Assembly (NCBI GenBank): GCA_900542935.1
Contig: UQPN01000009.1
Location: forward strand, 11,648 to 75,647
From: an uncultured Eubacteriales bacterium
GTDB lineage: Bacteria > Bacillota > Clostridia > Christensenellales > Borkfalkiaceae
DNA length: 64,000 nucleotides
Reading direction: 5' to 3'
Shown: piece by piece, positions 52,335 through 60,457 of the stretch
Layout of the letters: each line of letters begins with the position of its first letter
Position numbering within the stretch: position 1 is the first letter of the stretch
Position numbers and translations under genes: made by a program
The notes under the pieces: model-generated
What the model saw: only the letters and a program-made list of their open reading frames with translations
Database searches by the model: none
What the model was told of the DNA's origin: nothing

Positions 52335-53177
52335 TTAATACTCGTCGGGCAGCTCGTCCAGCTCGTCCATACGGAATACCGGTCCGTCCTTGCACACGTA
52401 TTTATCGCCCACGTTGCATCTGCCGCATTTGCCGATGCCGCACTTCATACGCATTTCCAGCGTGGTATAAACGCGGTCTTTCTTGAAGCCTTCCTGCAAC
52501 AGTTCCGCCAGCGTGAATTTAATCATAATCGGGGGGCCGCACAATACCGCCGTGGCGTTCGTATCCACATTCAGTTCTTTCACGTACGCGGGCACAAAGC
52601 CTACGTGCCCGTTCCAACCTTCCTGCGCGCGGTCGATCGTCAGACACACGCGGAAGCCTTTTTCTTTTTCCCATTCATTCTGAATTTCGGCGATGTCCAC
52701 AAGATCGTCGGCGCTGCGCGCACCGTAAATAATCGTTACGTCGCCGTAATTTTCACGTTTCGCGCGCACATAATCGATTACGCTGCGAAGAGGCGCAAGA
52801 CCGATACCGCCCGCAATGAACAGCAGGTTTTTGCCCTTGAAATCGTCGCCTTCCACGGGGAACGGTCTGCCGTAAGGTCCTCTCACGGTGATCGTGTCGC
52901 CCGCCGACAAATCGTGAATCGCCTGCGTTACGCAGCCGCAACGCTTGATGGAAAATTCCATAAACTCTTCGTTCGTAGGCGAAGAGGTGATGGAAAACAT
53001 GCACTCGCCCGCGCCGGGAATGGATACCATCGCGCACTGACCGGGCTTATGAATAAACGGCTTTTTGCCCTCCGGCGTAACCACGCGGAACGTTTTTACG
53101 TCCGGCGTATCGGTACGCACGTCGGTTACCACGCACACGGCGGGCACAAGGTTTTCTTTTTCGTTTACGCTATTCAT
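52335..53177 (-). CDS. FlxA-like FAD/NAD(P)H oxidoreductase subunit
   Basis: A 280-residue protein of the ferredoxin-NADP reductase superfamily, close in layout to AsrB/HydG and FlxA. The FAD part has GQCAMVSIPG and MFSITSSP (residues 46-67). The NAD(P) part has LLFIAGGIGLAPLRSVI near 118-134 and VLCGPPIMIKF near 225. The C-terminus carries a [2Fe-2S] site, CGIGKCGRCNVGDKYVCKDGP. It should be the entry point where NADH is oxidised. The ATG at 53177 is two bases after the upstream FlxB-like stop; a longer start overlaps that gene. FlxABCD-HdrABC modules are known from sulfate reducers and other anaerobes. Confidence 0.85.
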   Translation of the reverse strand: MNSVNEKENLVPAVCVVTDVRTDTPDVKTFRVVTPEGKKPFIHKPGQCAMVSIPGAGECMFSITSSPTNEEFMEFSIKRCGCVTQAIHDLSAGDTITVRGPYGRPFPVEGDDFKGKNLLFIAGGIGLAPLRSVIDYVRAKRENYGDVTIIYGARSADDLVDIAEIQNEWEKEKGFRVCLTIDRAQEGWNGHVGFVPAYVKELNVDTNATAVLCGPPIMIKFTLAELLQEGFKKDRVYTTLEMRMKCGIGKCGRCNVGDKYVCKDGPVFRMDELDELPDEY

Positions 53178-53179
53178 GC

Positions 53180-54229
53180 TTATTCGCCCTCCTTGCCGTC
53201 TTTCGAAAATTCTTTGATGACTTTCACGATGTTCAAATGCTGCGGGCATTTTTCAACGCATCTGCCGCAGCCCACGCACGAATACGTGCCGCCGTAGCGT
53301 TTGGGATAGTACACAAGTTTGTGCATGAACCGCTGACGGAACCGCTGCGTCTGCGTGGTTCTCGGATTTCCGCCCGCCATCTGCGTGAAATCGGAATACA
53401 TGCAAGAATCCCAGCAGCGGAAACGGATTACGCCGTCTTTCGCTTTGAAATCGCGGATATCGAAGCACTGGCAGGTGGGGCACACGAACGTGCACGCGCC
53501 GCAACCGAGGCACCCCTGCGAAAGTTTCTGCCACTTCTCGTCGGCAAACGTTTCTTTCATGTCCGCTTTGAACGGCGTTAAATCGAGGTTTTTGAACGGA
53601 AGTTTATCAAAGCGTTCTTTCGCCGCTTTCTGCTCCGCCGCCACCGTTTTTTCGTCCGCTTTCTGCGCGTCTTTCAGCAAGCCGCTCATATCGCCCAGCG
53701 CCGAGAAAAGCGCTTCGCCCTTTTCCGTATTCGCGTCGAGGTACAGATTTTCCGCCGTAAGATACGCCGTGATATCGCCCTGCGGCTTTGTGGCGTCCAG
53801 CCCGAACACGGGGCAGAAGCACGCCTGATTCGGCTTGAAGCAGGCAAGCGTTACGATAATCGCCGCCTCTCTTCTGTGCGCGTAATAAGTATCTTTCGGG
53901 TCGTTTAAAAACACGTTGTCCAGCACTTCGAACGCCTTGAAATCGCAGGCGCGCACGCCGAACAGCACAAACGGATCGCGCTTTTTCGCGCTGTCGAAAA
54001 TCTGCCACTTTCCCTCTTTCTTTTCAAAGCGCATCATCTCTTCGCTTTGCGGAAAGAACAGATCTTTGGGAGATTTCACCGTTTTCAGGCGGTTTAAATC
54101 TACGTTTACGCCCTCTTTATACGCCGCGAAGTTTGTCTCCGTGCCGTCGGATACGGGCAGATACAAGGGATATTTTTCGCCGATCGCGTTATACAGCGCG
54201 TTCAGATTTTCAATCGCTATCTTTTTCAT
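53180..54229 (-). CDS. FlxB/C-like 4Fe-4S dicluster protein (AsrA-like)
   Basis: A 349-residue iron-sulfur protein. The N-terminal ~220 residues match the non-cluster part of AsrA/FlxB-type proteins (PLYLPVSDGTE, FGVRACDFKAFEVLD, ACFCPVFGLDA). The C-terminus binds two [4Fe-4S] clusters: CLGCGACTFVCPTCQCFD near residue 243 and CVGCGRCVEKCPQHLN near 320. It probably carries electrons from the FlxA-like subunit towards HdrA. It overlaps the preceding gene by four bases (ATGA) and is followed by flxA after two bases, so the subunits are tightly coupled in translation. Whether it is FlxB or FlxC by orthology needs a tree. Confidence 0.78.
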   Translation of the reverse strand: MKKIAIENLNALYNAIGEKYPLYLPVSDGTETNFAAYKEGVNVDLNRLKTVKSPKDLFFPQSEEMMRFEKKEGKWQIFDSAKKRDPFVLFGVRACDFKAFEVLDNVFLNDPKDTYYAHRREAAIIVTLACFKPNQACFCPVFGLDATKPQGDITAYLTAENLYLDANTEKGEALFSALGDMSGLLKDAQKADEKTVAAEQKAAKERFDKLPFKNLDLTPFKADMKETFADEKWQKLSQGCLGCGACTFVCPTCQCFDIRDFKAKDGVIRFRCWDSCMYSDFTQMAGGNPRTTQTQRFRQRFMHKLVYYPKRYGGTYSCVGCGRCVEKCPQHLNIVKVIKEFSKDGKEGE

Positions 54230-55182
54230 AAAACGTCGCCCTCCGTATACGAGGTAAGCGGCGTTTTTCCTTCCGCCTCTTCGCCCGCCTGAAATTCGCC
54301 GTATTTCGTATCGATGTCCTTGATGAATTTACGGTTTAAAAGGTGCAGAGGAATTCCCTGCGGACATACCCGCGAACACTCTCCGCAATCGGTGCAGCGC
54401 CCCGCTACGTGGAACGCGCGGATGACGTGATACAGCTGTTCTTCGAACGACGTATCGTTCGCCTTTGCCGAAATGCCCGATTCGGGGTTATCGAACACGC
54501 ACTTCACGCACGTGCACGCGGGGCATACGTTGCGGCACGCGTTGCAACGGATGCAGCGCGAAAGTTCTTTGCGCCAGAACGCGTAACGTTCCGCCACGGA
54601 CATTTTTTCCAGCGCTTCCACGCCGGCGAATCTGTCGCTGCCCGTTTCGATCGGATCTTTCAGAATAATCGTTTCGTCGCTTGCCACGTGCTGTTTGCCC
54701 TTGCAGGCAAGGCATTTATCCAGAAGCACCGAAAGGCGTTCTACCGTCTTTCTGCCGCTTTCCGTAACCAGTTCCAGCGTTTTCGTATCGTCCGTTTCGT
54801 TGATGGCAAGCACGCTTTCGCCCGCCGCCTTTTCGGCTTTTTTATAATCGACTTTGCCGCGGCACTCCACCGCGATCACGCGGATTTTATCGCGCGCCAC
54901 GCGATGTTCTTTTACCAGTTCGTTGAAAGAATAGGTATCGCACGGCTTTAAAAACACCGCCGTTACGCCCTCTTTTTTAGAAATTTCCACGAGGTATTTC
55001 GAAAGATTCGCGCCGCAGAAATAATCGTACGTGAAATCTTTCAGCTGCTCTTCGGTTTCGAAGAACGCGGGCGAAACGTCGTAGGAAAACTCGCCCTTTC
55101 TCCAGCCGATCACGCGCGCGACTTCGCCGCTTTTCAAAAGCTCTTTCGCGCGGAATAAACAAGCGTTATACAAATCAGTCAT
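54226..55182 (-). CDS. FlxB/C-like 4Fe-4S dicluster protein (second)
   Basis: A 318-residue iron-sulfur protein. The N-terminal half (LFRAKELLKSGEVARVIGWRKGEFSYD, FLKPCDTYSFNELVKE, IAVECRGKVDY) resembles the FrhB/FdhB-like region of FlxC-type proteins. A CLACKGKQH motif near residue 162 adds cysteines. The C-terminal dicluster domain has CIRCNACRNVCPACTCVKC near 217 and CTDCGECSRVCPQGIP near 276. It overlaps the FlxD-like gene by eight bases and the next gene by four. It should form the electron wire of the bifurcating complex together with its neighbours. Confidence 0.78.
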   Translation of the reverse strand: MTDLYNACLFRAKELLKSGEVARVIGWRKGEFSYDVSPAFFETEEQLKDFTYDYFCGANLSKYLVEISKKEGVTAVFLKPCDTYSFNELVKEHRVARDKIRVIAVECRGKVDYKKAEKAAGESVLAINETDDTKTLELVTESGRKTVERLSVLLDKCLACKGKQHVASDETIILKDPIETGSDRFAGVEALEKMSVAERYAFWRKELSRCIRCNACRNVCPACTCVKCVFDNPESGISAKANDTSFEEQLYHVIRAFHVAGRCTDCGECSRVCPQGIPLHLLNRKFIKDIDTKYGEFQAGEEAEGKTPLTSYTEGDVL

Positions 55183-55687
55183 TTTCCCGTCCTCCCGCGA
55201 TAAACTCGCTTTCGCTCATATCCTTGCAACGGATGTCGGCGATTCTTCTGTTTTCGCCCAGCGCCGTTACCTTGCCCACGAAATCGTTCATCACCTGCGA
55301 AAAGCGCGCGCCTTCCGCGGCGGAAACCCATTCCACTCTCATTCTTTCGCGCTCGATTCCCATATAATCGAGGAAGTTGAACAGCAGCGCCATTCTTCTG
55401 CGCGTGTAATAGTTTCCCGTTACGTAATGGCAGTCGCCGGGGTGGCAGCCGCACAGAATCACGCCGTCCGCGCCCTGCTGAAATGCTTTCAGCACAAACG
55501 AGGGGTTCACGCGGCACGAGCACGGCACGCGGATGATTTTTACCGACGCGGGATAGGAAAGCCGCGAAGAGCCTGCAAGATCGGCGCCCGCATACGAGCA
55601 CCAGTTGCAGCAAAACGCCACGATTTTAGGCACAAACGCGCCGTTTTCGCCGCCGTTTACGGCTGTCGTATTTTCTACGCTTTGCAT
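55175..55687 (-). CDS. MvhD/FlxD-type hydrogenase-iron-sulfur subunit
   Basis: A 170-residue protein of the MvhD family (Pfam FlpD), which links HdrA to an electron donor such as a hydrogenase or FlxABC. The domain begins VAFCCNWCSYAGADLAGSSR near residue 27 and contains VPCSCRVNPSFVLKAFQQGADGVILCGC and GDCHYVTGN. Cysteines for a [2Fe-2S] cluster are in CNWCSY, PCSC and CGCHPGDC. The ATG at 55687 has GGAGG nine bases upstream and overlaps the hdrA end by 13 bases; a longer start would run far into hdrA. No hydrogenase gene is present, so NAD(P)H through the FlxA-like protein is the expected donor. Confidence 0.88.
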   Translation of the reverse strand: MQSVENTTAVNGGENGAFVPKIVAFCCNWCSYAGADLAGSSRLSYPASVKIIRVPCSCRVNPSFVLKAFQQGADGVILCGCHPGDCHYVTGNYYTRRRMALLFNFLDYMGIERERMRVEWVSAAEGARFSQVMNDFVGKVTALGENRRIADIRCKDMSESEFIAGGREND

Positions 55688-57666
55688 ATACTTTCCACCT
55701 CCGAGATAATTTGCTTCGTAGAGAATCCTTTCAGATCCATCGCGCCCGAAGGGCAGGTTACCGTGCAGGCGCCGCAGCCCTGGCACACCGCCGGGTTCAC
55801 GCACGCAACGCGGCGCGTTTCCGTCTTGCCGCCGCCGATTCTGAACTGCTTTTCTTCATACGTGATGGCGCCGTACGCGCACACGTTGGCGCACTGTCCG
55901 CAGCCGTTGCACATATTCTCGTTCGCGCCGGCCACGCAGGGGTTGGTTTTCAGTTCGTTCTTCACAAGCAAACCGATCACTTTCGCCGCGCACGCCGAAG
56001 CCTGCGATACCGTTTCGGGAATGTCTTTCGGTCCCTGACAAACGCCCGCGAGATACACGCCCGCCGTGGGACTTTCCACGGGGCGCAGCTTCGCGTGAGA
56101 TTCGGTGAGGAAGTTGTTCGTATCGATGCTGGCGGTTAAAAGCGTGGCAACCTTTCTTACGGAAGGTTCCGGCTCGATCGCCGTGGCAAGCACCACAAGG
56201 TCGGAAGCGATGGTAACCTGCTCGCCGTCGATGAGGTTTTCGCCCTGCACCATCAGCTTGCCGTTTTCGCCGTATACCTTGCCCACCATGCCTTTGATGT
56301 AATCCACGCCGTACATTTCCACGGCGCGGCGGTAGAATTCGTCGTAGTTCTTACCGGGCGTACGCACGTCGATATAAAATACGTGCACCTCGGTATCGGG
56401 ATATTTTTCGCGGATGAGCATCGCGTGCTTCGCCGTGTACATGCAGCAGATTTTGGAGCAGTACGGCTTGCCGCAACCCGATACGTCGCGCGAGCCTACG
56501 CACTGGATGAAAGTAATCACTTTCGGGTGCGTGCCGTCCGAAGGGCGCAGAAGCGTGCCGCCCGTAGGTCCCGCGGCGTTCATCAGCCGTTCCAGTTCCA
56601 GCGAGGTAATCACGTCCTTTTCCGTAGCGTAGGAATATTCGTTGAAATTATCCAGCGAAATCGGCTTGAAGCCCGTAGCCACCACGATGGCGCCGTACTG
56701 CCGCTCGATAAACGTATCTTTCATTTCGTAATCGATCGCGTGCGCGCCGCAGATTTTAGAGCAGATTCCGCATTTGCCCGTCTTTAATTTAATGCACTGC
56801 TGCGGATCGATGACGGCTACGTTGGGAATCGCCTGCGCGAACGGAATATAAATCGCCGTGCGCGTGTTCAGCCCCATGTTGAATTCGTTCAGTCCCTTTC
56901 TCGAAGGGCACTTTTCCATACACGCTTTGCAGCCCGTGCACTTCGTTTCGTCTACATAGCGCGCCTTTCTGCGGATTTTTACGGTGAAGTTTCCCACGAA
57001 CCCTTTCACCGCTTCGATTTCCGAATAGGAAAGTATTTCGATTTTATCGCTCTGCGCGCAGTCAACCATTTTCGGCGTTAAAATACAAGCCGAACAGTCC
57101 AGCGTGGGGAACGTTTTATCCAGCTGCGCCATTCTGCCGCCGATGGTGGCGTTCTTTTCCACGATGTCTACGGGGAAACCCGCTTCCGCGATGTCCAGCG
57201 CCGCCTGAATACCCGCGATGCCGCCGCCGATGACAAGCGCGCGCTTCGTAACGGGGCTTGTGCCCTGCGTAAGCGGCGCGTTCAGCTTCACTTTCGCAAT
57301 CGCCGTGCGCACAAGAATCACGGCTTTTTCCGTGGCTTCGTCCATATTCTTGTGAATCCACGAACAATGTTCGCGCAGGTTCGCCACTTCCACCATGTAC
57401 GCGTTCAAGCCCGCCTGCGCCGCCGCCTTTTTAAACGTTGCTTCGTGCATGCGCGGCGAGCAGGAACCGATGACGATTCCCGTCAGCTTCTGCTCTTTGA
57501 TCGCGTTCTGGATGAGTTGCTGACCGTTTTCCGAGCACATGTACGGATAATCCGCGGCAAATACCACGCCGTCCTCGAGCTTCACGGTTTCCACCACTTT
57601 TTTCACGTCCACCGTCGCAGCGATGTTCGTTCCGCAATGACAGATAAATACTCCTATTCTTTGCAT
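55675..57666 (-). CDS. hdrA: HdrA, electron-bifurcating flavoprotein subunit
   Basis: A 663-residue HdrA, full length. The N-terminal cluster-binding domain has FICHCGTNI (8-16), PYMCSENGQ (41-49) and GSCSPRMHE (67-75). The FAD-binding VIGGGIAGIQAALDIAEAG is near 145-163, with FPTLDCSACILTPKM (186-200). Cluster motifs follow at CTGCKACMEKCPS (243-255) and CGICSKICG (299-307). The C-terminal ferredoxin has CNGCGQCANVC and CQGCGACTVTCPSG. In methanogens HdrA's FAD splits electron pairs between ferredoxin and a higher-potential acceptor. Here the high-potential branch would run through HdrBC to the FrdAB-like pair. It lies 75 bases after hdrC and overlaps flxD. Confidence 0.93.
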   Translation of the reverse strand: MQRIGVFICHCGTNIAATVDVKKVVETVKLEDGVVFAADYPYMCSENGQQLIQNAIKEQKLTGIVIGSCSPRMHEATFKKAAAQAGLNAYMVEVANLREHCSWIHKNMDEATEKAVILVRTAIAKVKLNAPLTQGTSPVTKRALVIGGGIAGIQAALDIAEAGFPVDIVEKNATIGGRMAQLDKTFPTLDCSACILTPKMVDCAQSDKIEILSYSEIEAVKGFVGNFTVKIRRKARYVDETKCTGCKACMEKCPSRKGLNEFNMGLNTRTAIYIPFAQAIPNVAVIDPQQCIKLKTGKCGICSKICGAHAIDYEMKDTFIERQYGAIVVATGFKPISLDNFNEYSYATEKDVITSLELERLMNAAGPTGGTLLRPSDGTHPKVITFIQCVGSRDVSGCGKPYCSKICCMYTAKHAMLIREKYPDTEVHVFYIDVRTPGKNYDEFYRRAVEMYGVDYIKGMVGKVYGENGKLMVQGENLIDGEQVTIASDLVVLATAIEPEPSVRKVATLLTASIDTNNFLTESHAKLRPVESPTAGVYLAGVCQGPKDIPETVSQASACAAKVIGLLVKNELKTNPCVAGANENMCNGCGQCANVCAYGAITYEEKQFRIGGGKTETRRVACVNPAVCQGCGACTVTCPSGAMDLKGFSTKQIISEVESICKA

Positions 57667-57741
57667 TTTTTCTACCCGTTTATATTTTGTCTTTCGTTGT
57701 GATTTTTTGTCTTTTTCTTTACGCTACGCCCCGCAGCCCGC

Positions 57742-58116
57742 TCAGCCGTTAAACTTCCTGAATACGGAAACAAACAGCTGCTGGGGGGTATGTTCTCCCA
57801 CGACGGGCGGAATTTCCTCCGCCGCGATATGGTTGTTTTCTTTCATGCACACCTGCGTTTTCCGCACCGCTTCCACCACCGAAACGGGCGATACGCCGCG
57901 GGGGCAACGCTCCGCGCAAGCATAGCAGGTAAGGCAATCCCAAGCCTTTTTATCGGCTAAAAGTTCTTCCAGCCTGCCGCGCACCAGCCGCGAAACGAAT
58001 GCGTGCGGCTGCACGTTTGCGGGGCACCGCCCGGAACATTTGCCGCATTTCATACACGCGTAGATGTTCGTGCCGCAAATTTCCCGCAAATTTTCAAGCC
58101 GTTCTTCCCGCGTCAT
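57742..58116 (-). CDS. hdrC: HdrC, 4Fe-4S subunit
   Basis: A 124-residue ferredoxin-like protein with two [4Fe-4S] motifs, CMKCGKCSGRCPA near residue 21 and CLTCYACAERCPRGV near 62. This matches HdrC, which connects HdrA to HdrB. The short helical tail is typical. The ATG at 58116 follows GGAGG, overlaps the hdrB stop by four bases (ATGA) and gives the normal N-terminus; a longer start would overlap hdrB by 30 codons. Confidence 0.9.
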   Translation of the reverse strand: MTREERLENLREICGTNIYACMKCGKCSGRCPANVQPHAFVSRLVRGRLEELLADKKAWDCLTCYACAERCPRGVSPVSVVEAVRKTQVCMKENNHIAAEEIPPVVGEHTPQQLFVSVFRKFNG

Positions 58117-58961
58117 ACGTTGCCTCCTTCCGCCGCGCCGCACGCCGCGCAGGTTTTGCCCGCCGCGCAGGTTACGCGGTTTTCGTACTCCGCGCCCAGC
58201 GCCTCGCAAATCAGCGCGGGCAGGTCGATTACTTTCAGTGCTCCGCCGCCGTTTTCTTTCAGATTATAATGGCACAGCGGGCACACCGTAGCGATTTCCG
58301 CCGCGCCCGCGGCTGCCGCGTTTTCTAAAATTTTGCGGCTCTTCGCCTTCGTCAGTTCCGGATTTTTCACCGACTGATACGCGCCGCAACATTCGTTTCT
58401 GAACGCGTACGTTACGGGCGTGCCGCCCAGCGCTTCGATGAATTTTTCCATCAACGACGGATTTTCGGGGTTGTCGAACGCCATTACTTTCGAAGGGCGC
58501 AGCAAAAGGCAGCCGTAATACGCCGCGATTTTGCGGTTCAGCGGCTTTACCACCTTGCTTTTAATCGTTTCGAAACCCACTTCGTCGCGCAGGAATTCCA
58601 GATAGTGCATCACCCGCGTTTCGCCGTTATACGGCGTTTCGAAGCCGAGATACGTATTCGCCGCGCGCGAAAAATCCCCGTCCGTTTTAATGTCCTCGTT
58701 CGTCCGCTTGATTACGTTATGGCAGGCGGAACAAAGCGTAAGCAGTTTGCCGCCGTGTTCTTTCGCGTATTCCAGCGCGCGGACGGCAGAAAGCCGCGAA
58801 GCGATTTCCCTCTTTGCAGAGGGGTACACCGCGCCGCAGCATTGCCAGTTTTCTATTTCCGTCATCGTTACGCCCAACAGTTCCGCGGCTTTGCGAGCCG
58901 TAACATCCAGCTCCTTTGCCTGCGTTTTCAGCGTGCAACCGGGATAATAACAAATTTCCAT
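58113..58961 (-). CDS. hdrB: HdrB, CCG-domain subunit
   Basis: A 282-residue protein with two CCG domains. The first shows YYPGC, WQCCGAVYPS and LCSACHN; the second YYGCLLLRP, NECCGAYQS and VCPLCHYN. All cysteines of both CX(n)CCGX(n)CXXC motifs are present, which in methanogens bind two non-cubane [4Fe-4S] clusters that reduce a disulfide. An extra Cys-rich tail (CAAGKTCAACG) follows. In this operon it may serve as an electron relay or reduce a thiol carrier rather than CoM-S-S-CoB. The start at 58961 lies 44 bases after the fumarase stop. Confidence 0.92.
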   Translation of the reverse strand: MEICYYPGCTLKTQAKELDVTARKAAELLGVTMTEIENWQCCGAVYPSAKREIASRLSAVRALEYAKEHGGKLLTLCSACHNVIKRTNEDIKTDGDFSRAANTYLGFETPYNGETRVMHYLEFLRDEVGFETIKSKVVKPLNRKIAAYYGCLLLRPSKVMAFDNPENPSLMEKFIEALGGTPVTYAFRNECCGAYQSVKNPELTKAKSRKILENAAAAGAAEIATVCPLCHYNLKENGGGALKVIDLPALICEALGAEYENRVTCAAGKTCAACGAAEGGNV

Positions 58962-59005
58962 ACCGTTTCCTTCCCGTGTTTTTCGTTTGTGAGTATGCGC
59001 TTTCC

Positions 59006-60382
59006 TTATTTGTTCAGGCAAGCCATATCTTCGGGGCGAAATACCTCGTCGAATTTTTCCGCCGTAAGGAAGCCGAGCGATACGCACGCTTCTTTCAGGG
59101 AAATGTTTTCTTTATATGCTTTCTTCGCCGTTTTCGCCGCGTTTTCGTAGCCGATATACGGGTTCAGCGCCGTTACCAGCATCAGCGAATTGTAAAGATT
59201 ATGATGCATCTTTTCCTTGTTCGCCTTAATTCCGCGCGCGCAGTTCTTTTCGAACGACGTGATCGAATCGGCAAGCAGATTTGCCGACTGCAGGAAGTTA
59301 TAGGCGATCACGGGCATGAATACGTTCAGTTCGAAATTCCCCTGCGAAGCCGCGAATCCCACGGCGGCGTCGTTGCCCATCACCTGCACGGCTACCATCG
59401 TAACCGCTTCGCACTGCGTGGGGTTTACCTTGCCCGGCATAATCGAAGAACCCGGTTCGTTTTCGGGAATGAAGATTTCGCCGAGTCCGTCGCGGGGACC
59501 GGAAGCCAGCCAACGCACGTCGTTGGCGATCTTCATCATGTCCGCGGCGAGCGCTTTCAGCGCGCCGTGCGCAAACGTGATATCGTCTTTCGCCGTCAGC
59601 GCGTGGAATTTGTTTTCCGCCGTAACGAACTTTCTGCCCGTCAGCGCGCTCATCTCTTCCGCCACGGCTTCCGCAAAGCCTTTCGGCGCATTCAGACCCG
59701 TACCTACGGCGGTGCCGCCGAGGGCAAGCTCCGAAAGTCCGCCCAGCGTATACGAAATCATGCCGCGCGTTTTTTCAAGCATGTTGCGCCAACCGGAAAT
59801 TTCCTGCGAAAACGCGATGGGCACGGCGTCCTGTAAATGCGTTCTGCCGCTCTTTACGATGCCCTCGTTTTCTTTTTCGAGGCGTCTGAACGTGGAAATC
59901 AGCGTATCGACGGCGGGAAGCAGCTTTTCTTCGATCGCCAACGTAGCCGCCACGTGCATCGCCGTGGGGAACGTATCGTTGGAACTCTGCGATTTGTTCA
60001 CGTCGTCGTTCGGGTGCAGAAGCTTCTTGCCCGCCTTGTCGTTCGCGTAGTTCGCAATCACTTCGTTCGCGTTCATGTTGCTCTGCGTACCGCTGCCCGT
60101 CTGCCATACCACAAGCGGGAAATGTTCGTTCAGCTCGCCCGAAATCACCTTGTCGCACGCGTCCGCGATCGCCGCGCGCTTCTCTTCGGAAATCACGCCC
60201 AGTCGGCCGTTCGCGTTTGCCGCGGCTTTTTTCAGATAACCGAACGCCCGCGTGATTTCGCGCGGCATCACTTCGCCGCCGATTAAAAAGTTTTCATGAC
60301 TTCTTTCCGTCTGCGCGCCCCAGTACTTATCCGCGGGCACGCGCATTTCGCCCATAGTATCTTTTTCGATACGGTATTCCAT
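59006..60382 (-). CDS. fumC: Class II fumarate hydratase
   Basis: A 458-residue fumarase of the iron-independent class, which interconverts malate and fumarate. The start RIEKDTMGEMRVPADKYWGAQTERS, the TGSGTQSNMNANEV active-site segment near residue 96 and the signature GSSIMPGKVNPTQCE near 316 are all intact. Iron-independent class II enzymes are less usual than class I fumarases in strict anaerobes. It is the second gene of the operon, 75 bases after the dehydrogenase gene, and supplies fumarate for the FrdA-like enzyme. Confidence 0.95.
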   Translation of the reverse strand: MEYRIEKDTMGEMRVPADKYWGAQTERSHENFLIGGEVMPREITRAFGYLKKAAANANGRLGVISEEKRAAIADACDKVISGELNEHFPLVVWQTGSGTQSNMNANEVIANYANDKAGKKLLHPNDDVNKSQSSNDTFPTAMHVAATLAIEEKLLPAVDTLISTFRRLEKENEGIVKSGRTHLQDAVPIAFSQEISGWRNMLEKTRGMISYTLGGLSELALGGTAVGTGLNAPKGFAEAVAEEMSALTGRKFVTAENKFHALTAKDDITFAHGALKALAADMMKIANDVRWLASGPRDGLGEIFIPENEPGSSIMPGKVNPTQCEAVTMVAVQVMGNDAAVGFAASQGNFELNVFMPVIAYNFLQSANLLADSITSFEKNCARGIKANKEKMHHNLYNSLMLVTALNPYIGYENAAKTAKKAYKENISLKEACVSLGFLTAEKFDEVFRPEDMACLNK

Positions 60383-60457
60383 TTCAGCCTCTCTTTCGTT
60401 TGTTTGTTCCGTTCCGGCAAAAACGCGCCCGGCATTTTACACCGGAACGGATATGTT